18,336 bases of DNA from an uncultured Oscillospiraceae bacterium (GTDB taxonomy: Bacteria > Bacillota > Clostridia > Oscillospirales > Oscillospiraceae). The translations under genes and the position numbers were made by a program. Each line of letters begins with the position of its first letter. Position 1 is the stretch's first letter. The notes beneath the pieces are model-generated. The model saw only the letters and a list, made by a program, of their open reading frames with translations. It had not been told where the DNA came from and searched no databases. Below, in pieces: positions 15,868-18,336 of this stretch. The stretch covers positions 1-18,336 of the forward strand of contig CAJOCV010000016.1 in assembly GCA_905233785.1 (NCBI GenBank), in the 5' to 3' direction.

Positions 15868-16174
15868 CCGTTGCGTCATCGTTTGCGGTAAGGTTCCCCG
15901 CAAGACCAGCGCAATTCCGTTCATTACCGGCGGAACTTATTGCCCGGACTTCATGTATGTTGTAAAGAAGAAATCTGGCGAAAAAGAACTCAACATCGTC
16001 TTTGAAACGAAGGATGTCGAGAACAAGACCGATCTGCGCAGAGAAGAACTGGTAAAGATCGACTGTGCGAGAGTGTTCTTTGACACATTGACACTGGATG
16101 GGTACAAGGTGTATTTCCGCAATCAGTTGCGAAACAAGGAGATCCAGCAGATTATCGAAGATGTGCTGGCGTGA
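15848..16174 (+). pseudogene. C-terminal remnant of a type III restriction enzyme (Res)
   Basis: About 108 residues match the nuclease end of type III Res subunits: VIVCGKVPRKTSAIP, GGTYCPDFMYVV, LNIVFETKDVENKTDLR, KIDCARVFF, then the stop at 16172-16174. PDF and ETK are the PD...ExK active-site residues of the endonuclease domain. The helicase part and the partner methyltransferase (Mod) are absent, and no ribosome site precedes the first in-frame ATG (15854), so it is a decayed fragment. It shows that this site once carried a type III restriction-modification system, supporting the reading of the region as a turnover spot for defence genes. Confidence 0.85.
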
Positions 16175-16193
16175 AATATGAGAGAGCAAAGAT

Positions 16194-16225
16194 AGATTAG
16201 CTCCCGCCATTGTGGGAGCTAATCT
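16194..16225. repeat. Perfect 12-bp hairpin between the Res remnant and the membrane protein gene
   Basis: AGATTAGCTCCC (16194-16205) and its complement (16214-16225) flank an eight-base loop. No T-run follows, so termination is uncertain; it lies 18 bases before the next ATG and could shape that leader. Confidence 0.6.
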
Positions 16226-16243
16226 GTAAGAGGAAGAAACGTT

Positions 16244-17782
16244 ATGAGAAAACTATCTTTCAGAACTGTCTTTTCAAAATACAAACTATCTTTTACAGAT
16301 TATCTTGCGCGGTGGTCTTATTCAGTTTATAGAAACGTTAGGTTAGGATTATCTCGTTTTTTCCCCTTAAAAGAATATGAAGAGCACATGTTAAAAGACA
16401 TAAGGTTTCGCGAAGAACCTTCCTCTACAATGCCAAAAGGCTATAATTATCTGGAAAAGAAGGAAAATCCCGGATATCTACGTCTTAAATACATAGATTT
16501 TTTTGATTATTTGCCAAAAGAAGATCTTTCAAAATTCAAAAAAGAACATAGTTACTTCGTTCGGAAGAACAAACTGTCCAGATATGGCGTATTTCAAACA
16601 AAAAGAGATCGGGAAAACCTCAGCTCTTTAGAAAGATATGTCGACTGGGAATTCTTTTCCACACTTCCAACTGTTGAGATTAAGAAAAGGAAAAGCATTA
16701 GTCACTGCTTTTCCTACGTCGCAATATCAATACGAAACTTATCTTCATCATTCCTTCTGGTTAATTATCGTATTTTTATTACTGATGAATTTAATCAAGC
16801 GCTAGAGCAAATCTGTAAGTCTGATTACAAACCATACTCTGATGTGAGTAGGCAATTTAATATACCTTGGTATAAGCCAAAAAGATTTGGGCGGGCAATG
16901 TATACGGGGGACGACTTACGAAGAAAAGAATACTATCAATTACTCTCAAAACTGAAGTGGAATGCTTTTTCAGATCTGAGCCGTTATTTCACATTTCATT
17001 TTGCGCAGAATAATCTGTTCCCGCCAACATTTCAGACTTTTTCAACGAACATACGACCAGATAAAACTCGTAAGAATAGTGGCTTTTGGAATAGTGTAAT
17101 GCTATGTTCCCCGATTGACTATGCACCAGAGCTCAATGCTTGCGTGTGTTGGGATTATGACTGTAGTCAAAATGAAGGCACTTGCCTGTCTGTATATTCT
17201 GGGGGAAATTACACCGGATCAGGTATTCTTCCGGAAATTGCCGAATATGACCTTGCAAGTGTTTTTTCCACGTATATGACAGCTAGTAGCATGAGAAGAA
17301 TTGCTGAACGCGATATTGCGGCTTGTAACAGAAAGATCAGCAACGCAATTCGGCATGCAAGAACGTCAGGTATTCTCCGAACCAGAGTAAATGTTGAAAG
17401 AAAACTCTATTACAGTTATCGATTCATTTGCGAGTTTTCAGGTGAAACAATCGACAACAGCGATTGCAAGTATTTTTCCCTTGATCTTGACAAGAAACGA
17501 TCATATATGCAAATGAGTTTTGACGGAATAACAGAGTCTGTCAAGGATACAAAAGCAAGTATTGACAGCCTCCTTCATATGCTTAACGATGCCGCAGAGT
17601 ATAGAAGCACTTCCGCTAATATCACGCTGCAATGGTTTATGACTATCATCACATTGCTTTCCCTTCTTATTGCAGCAGGTTCAGTGTTCGGTTTCGCAAG
17701 CTTTGATTTTTCATCTCTTGTAGATAGTATAAAAGCTATTATTAAAGCTATATGTCAGATTTTCATTGACCTAATGAGGTGA
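16244..17782 (+). CDS. Unrecognised protein with C-terminal membrane anchor
   Basis: I do not recognise this 512-residue protein. The N-terminal ~455 residues are predicted soluble, rich in aromatic and basic residues, with a cysteine cluster (CVCWDYDCSQNEGTC) a little past the middle and a glycine-rich SGGNYTGSG after it. Residues about 464-485 (WFMTIITLLSLLIAAGSVFGF) form the one clear transmembrane helix, followed by a short amphipathic tail VDSIKAIIKAICQIFIDLM. There is no signal peptide. This layout, a large cytosolic domain tethered by a C-terminal anchor, is seen in some anti-phage effectors, but that is only analogy. AGGAAG precedes the ATG. Base composition is the lowest in the window. 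The stop is five bases from the next start, so it forms a pair with the nuclease gene. Confidence 0.8.
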   Translation: MRKLSFRTVFSKYKLSFTDYLARWSYSVYRNVRLGLSRFFPLKEYEEHMLKDIRFREEPSSTMPKGYNYLEKKENPGYLRLKYIDFFDYLPKEDLSKFKKEHSYFVRKNKLSRYGVFQTKRDRENLSSLERYVDWEFFSTLPTVEIKKRKSISHCFSYVAISIRNLSSSFLLVNYRIFITDEFNQALEQICKSDYKPYSDVSRQFNIPWYKPKRFGRAMYTGDDLRRKEYYQLLSKLKWNAFSDLSRYFTFHFAQNNLFPPTFQTFSTNIRPDKTRKNSGFWNSVMLCSPIDYAPELNACVCWDYDCSQNEGTCLSVYSGGNYTGSGILPEIAEYDLASVFSTYMTASSMRRIAERDIAACNRKISNAIRHARTSGILRTRVNVERKLYYSYRFICEFSGETIDNSDCKYFSLDLDKKRSYMQMSFDGITESVKDTKASIDSLLHMLNDAAEYRSTSANITLQWFMTIITLLSLLIAAGSVFGFASFDFSSLVDSIKAIIKAICQIFIDLMR

Positions 17783-17787
17783 GTATA

Positions 17788-18336
17788 ATGCCTATATCAC
17801 ATACTGTTTGGTCTCTAGACGAGAAAAAGCCACTGCAGGCAGCAAGCCTTATTGACGAAAAAGAACTCGAATTGCTTCTGCGAGACAATATTGAGATTTT
17901 AAACAAGGGCTGGCTGGTCATAAGTAACCAGGTAAAAACCGATGCTGGCAAGTTCATTGACATCCTCTGCATCGATCACGACGGGGATATGGTCGTAGTG
18001 GAGCTGAAAAAGGATCTGACGCCGCGTGAAGTCACCGCCCAAGTCATTGACTATGCGGCCAGTGTCTCCAAGATGACCACAGAAGCAATCGCACAGCTAT
18101 ATCTCTCCTTCACAAACGGAAAAGAGACGCTGAATGATGCGTTTCAGAAAAAGTTTGGAACTCCACTCGATGAAGCAAGTGTAAACCAAAATGTGAAGAT
18201 GGTCATCGTTGCTGCGAAAATGGATGATGGAACCGAGCGCATTATTCGCTTCCTGCGCGAAACATACCGCGTTGATATCAACATTCTTTTCTTCCATGTT
18301 TTTCAGTGTGGCAGTGAACGATTGATTAGCCGCACT
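17788..18336 (+). CDS. NucS/DUF91-like PD-(D/E)xK nuclease, 3'-partial
   Basis: The first 183 residues are present and the frame is open at the right edge. The pattern GKFIDILCIDHDGDMVVVEL (D58, E72) continuing to K74 is the PD-(D/E)xK core of the endonuclease NucS/DUF91 fold, and LTPREVTAQVIDYAASV is the helix that follows in the family. The N-terminal stretch KELELLLRDNIEILNKGWLV also fits. NucS proper cuts mismatched or branched DNA; many stand-alone relatives have unknown targets. The start has GAGGTGA overlapping the stop of the membrane protein gene, five bases away, so translation is coupled. It may end shortly beyond the window or carry a further domain. Confidence 0.85.
   Translation, partial: MPISHTVWSLDEKKPLQAASLIDEKELELLLRDNIEILNKGWLVISNQVKTDAGKFIDILCIDHDGDMVVVELKKDLTPREVTAQVIDYAASVSKMTTEAIAQLYLSFTNGKETLNDAFQKKFGTPLDEASVNQNVKMVIVAAKMDDGTERIIRFLRETYRVDINILFFHVFQCGSERLISRT

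Noticed and set aside
1..18336. CRISPR array, complete tRNA or rRNA genes, intact transposase
   Set aside because: I looked for regular direct repeats, cloverleaf patterns and transposase motifs and saw none beyond the tRNA 3' fragment and recombinase tail described.

Overview
The window looks like a chromosome segment of a gut-type Bacillota, probably a clostridium of the Oscillospiraceae/Ruminococcaceae kind. The evidence is the MurT/GatD pair (Gram-positive lipid II amidation), GGAGG-type ribosome sites, sigma-70-like promoters with 16-17 base spacers, a family 78 rhamnosidase, and high G+C core genes (43 of 60 bases at 3301-3360). This placement is inferred from gene content, not from a phylogenetic marker.

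Left core region (1-11502). A GH78 alpha-L-rhamnosidase gene enters from the left edge and is broken by two frame-shifting gaps. It is followed by a 157-base MITE-like inverted repeat and a strong promoter that drives murT-gatD-dus: the two subunits of the enzyme that amidates lipid II glutamate, and a tRNA-dihydrouridine synthase. A thiol glutathione peroxidase gene has its own promoter, a candidate operator and a perfect terminator. Facing it is a leftward four-gene operon: cca, a family 4 uracil-DNA glycosylase, a DUF2156 protein and a GNAT acetyltransferase. murC is divergent from cca, and the two candidate promoters face each other across their shared 5' region.

Junction (11503-12289). 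Directly after murC come a perfect 12-bp palindrome, the last ~55 codons of a tyrosine recombinase, a long hairpin, and then, on the minus strand, a tRNA terminator and the 3' end of a tRNA that is cut exactly at its T-loop. This is a classic integration-site scar: an island begins to the right. The next ~420 bases hold only hairpin terminators and an orphan ribosome site.

Island (12290-18336). Base composition drops (20 of 60 G+C at 13801-13860, 15 of 60 at 16501-16560). In order it carries an AAA/DUF4143 ATPase with its own promoter; a translationally coupled pair of TcmP (three-Cys-motif partner) and a radical-SAM-like protein with a CX3CX3C cluster; a third coupled start that dies after 18 codons; the tail of a type III restriction enzyme; an unrecognised 512-residue protein with a C-terminal membrane anchor; and a tightly linked NucS/DUF91-like nuclease that runs off the right edge. 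The ATPase, TcmP pair, restriction remnant, membrane protein and nuclease together resemble a defence or mobile-element cargo island. The two modules most worth study are TcmP with its radical-SAM partner, and the membrane protein with its nuclease. No defence function is shown by the sequence itself.
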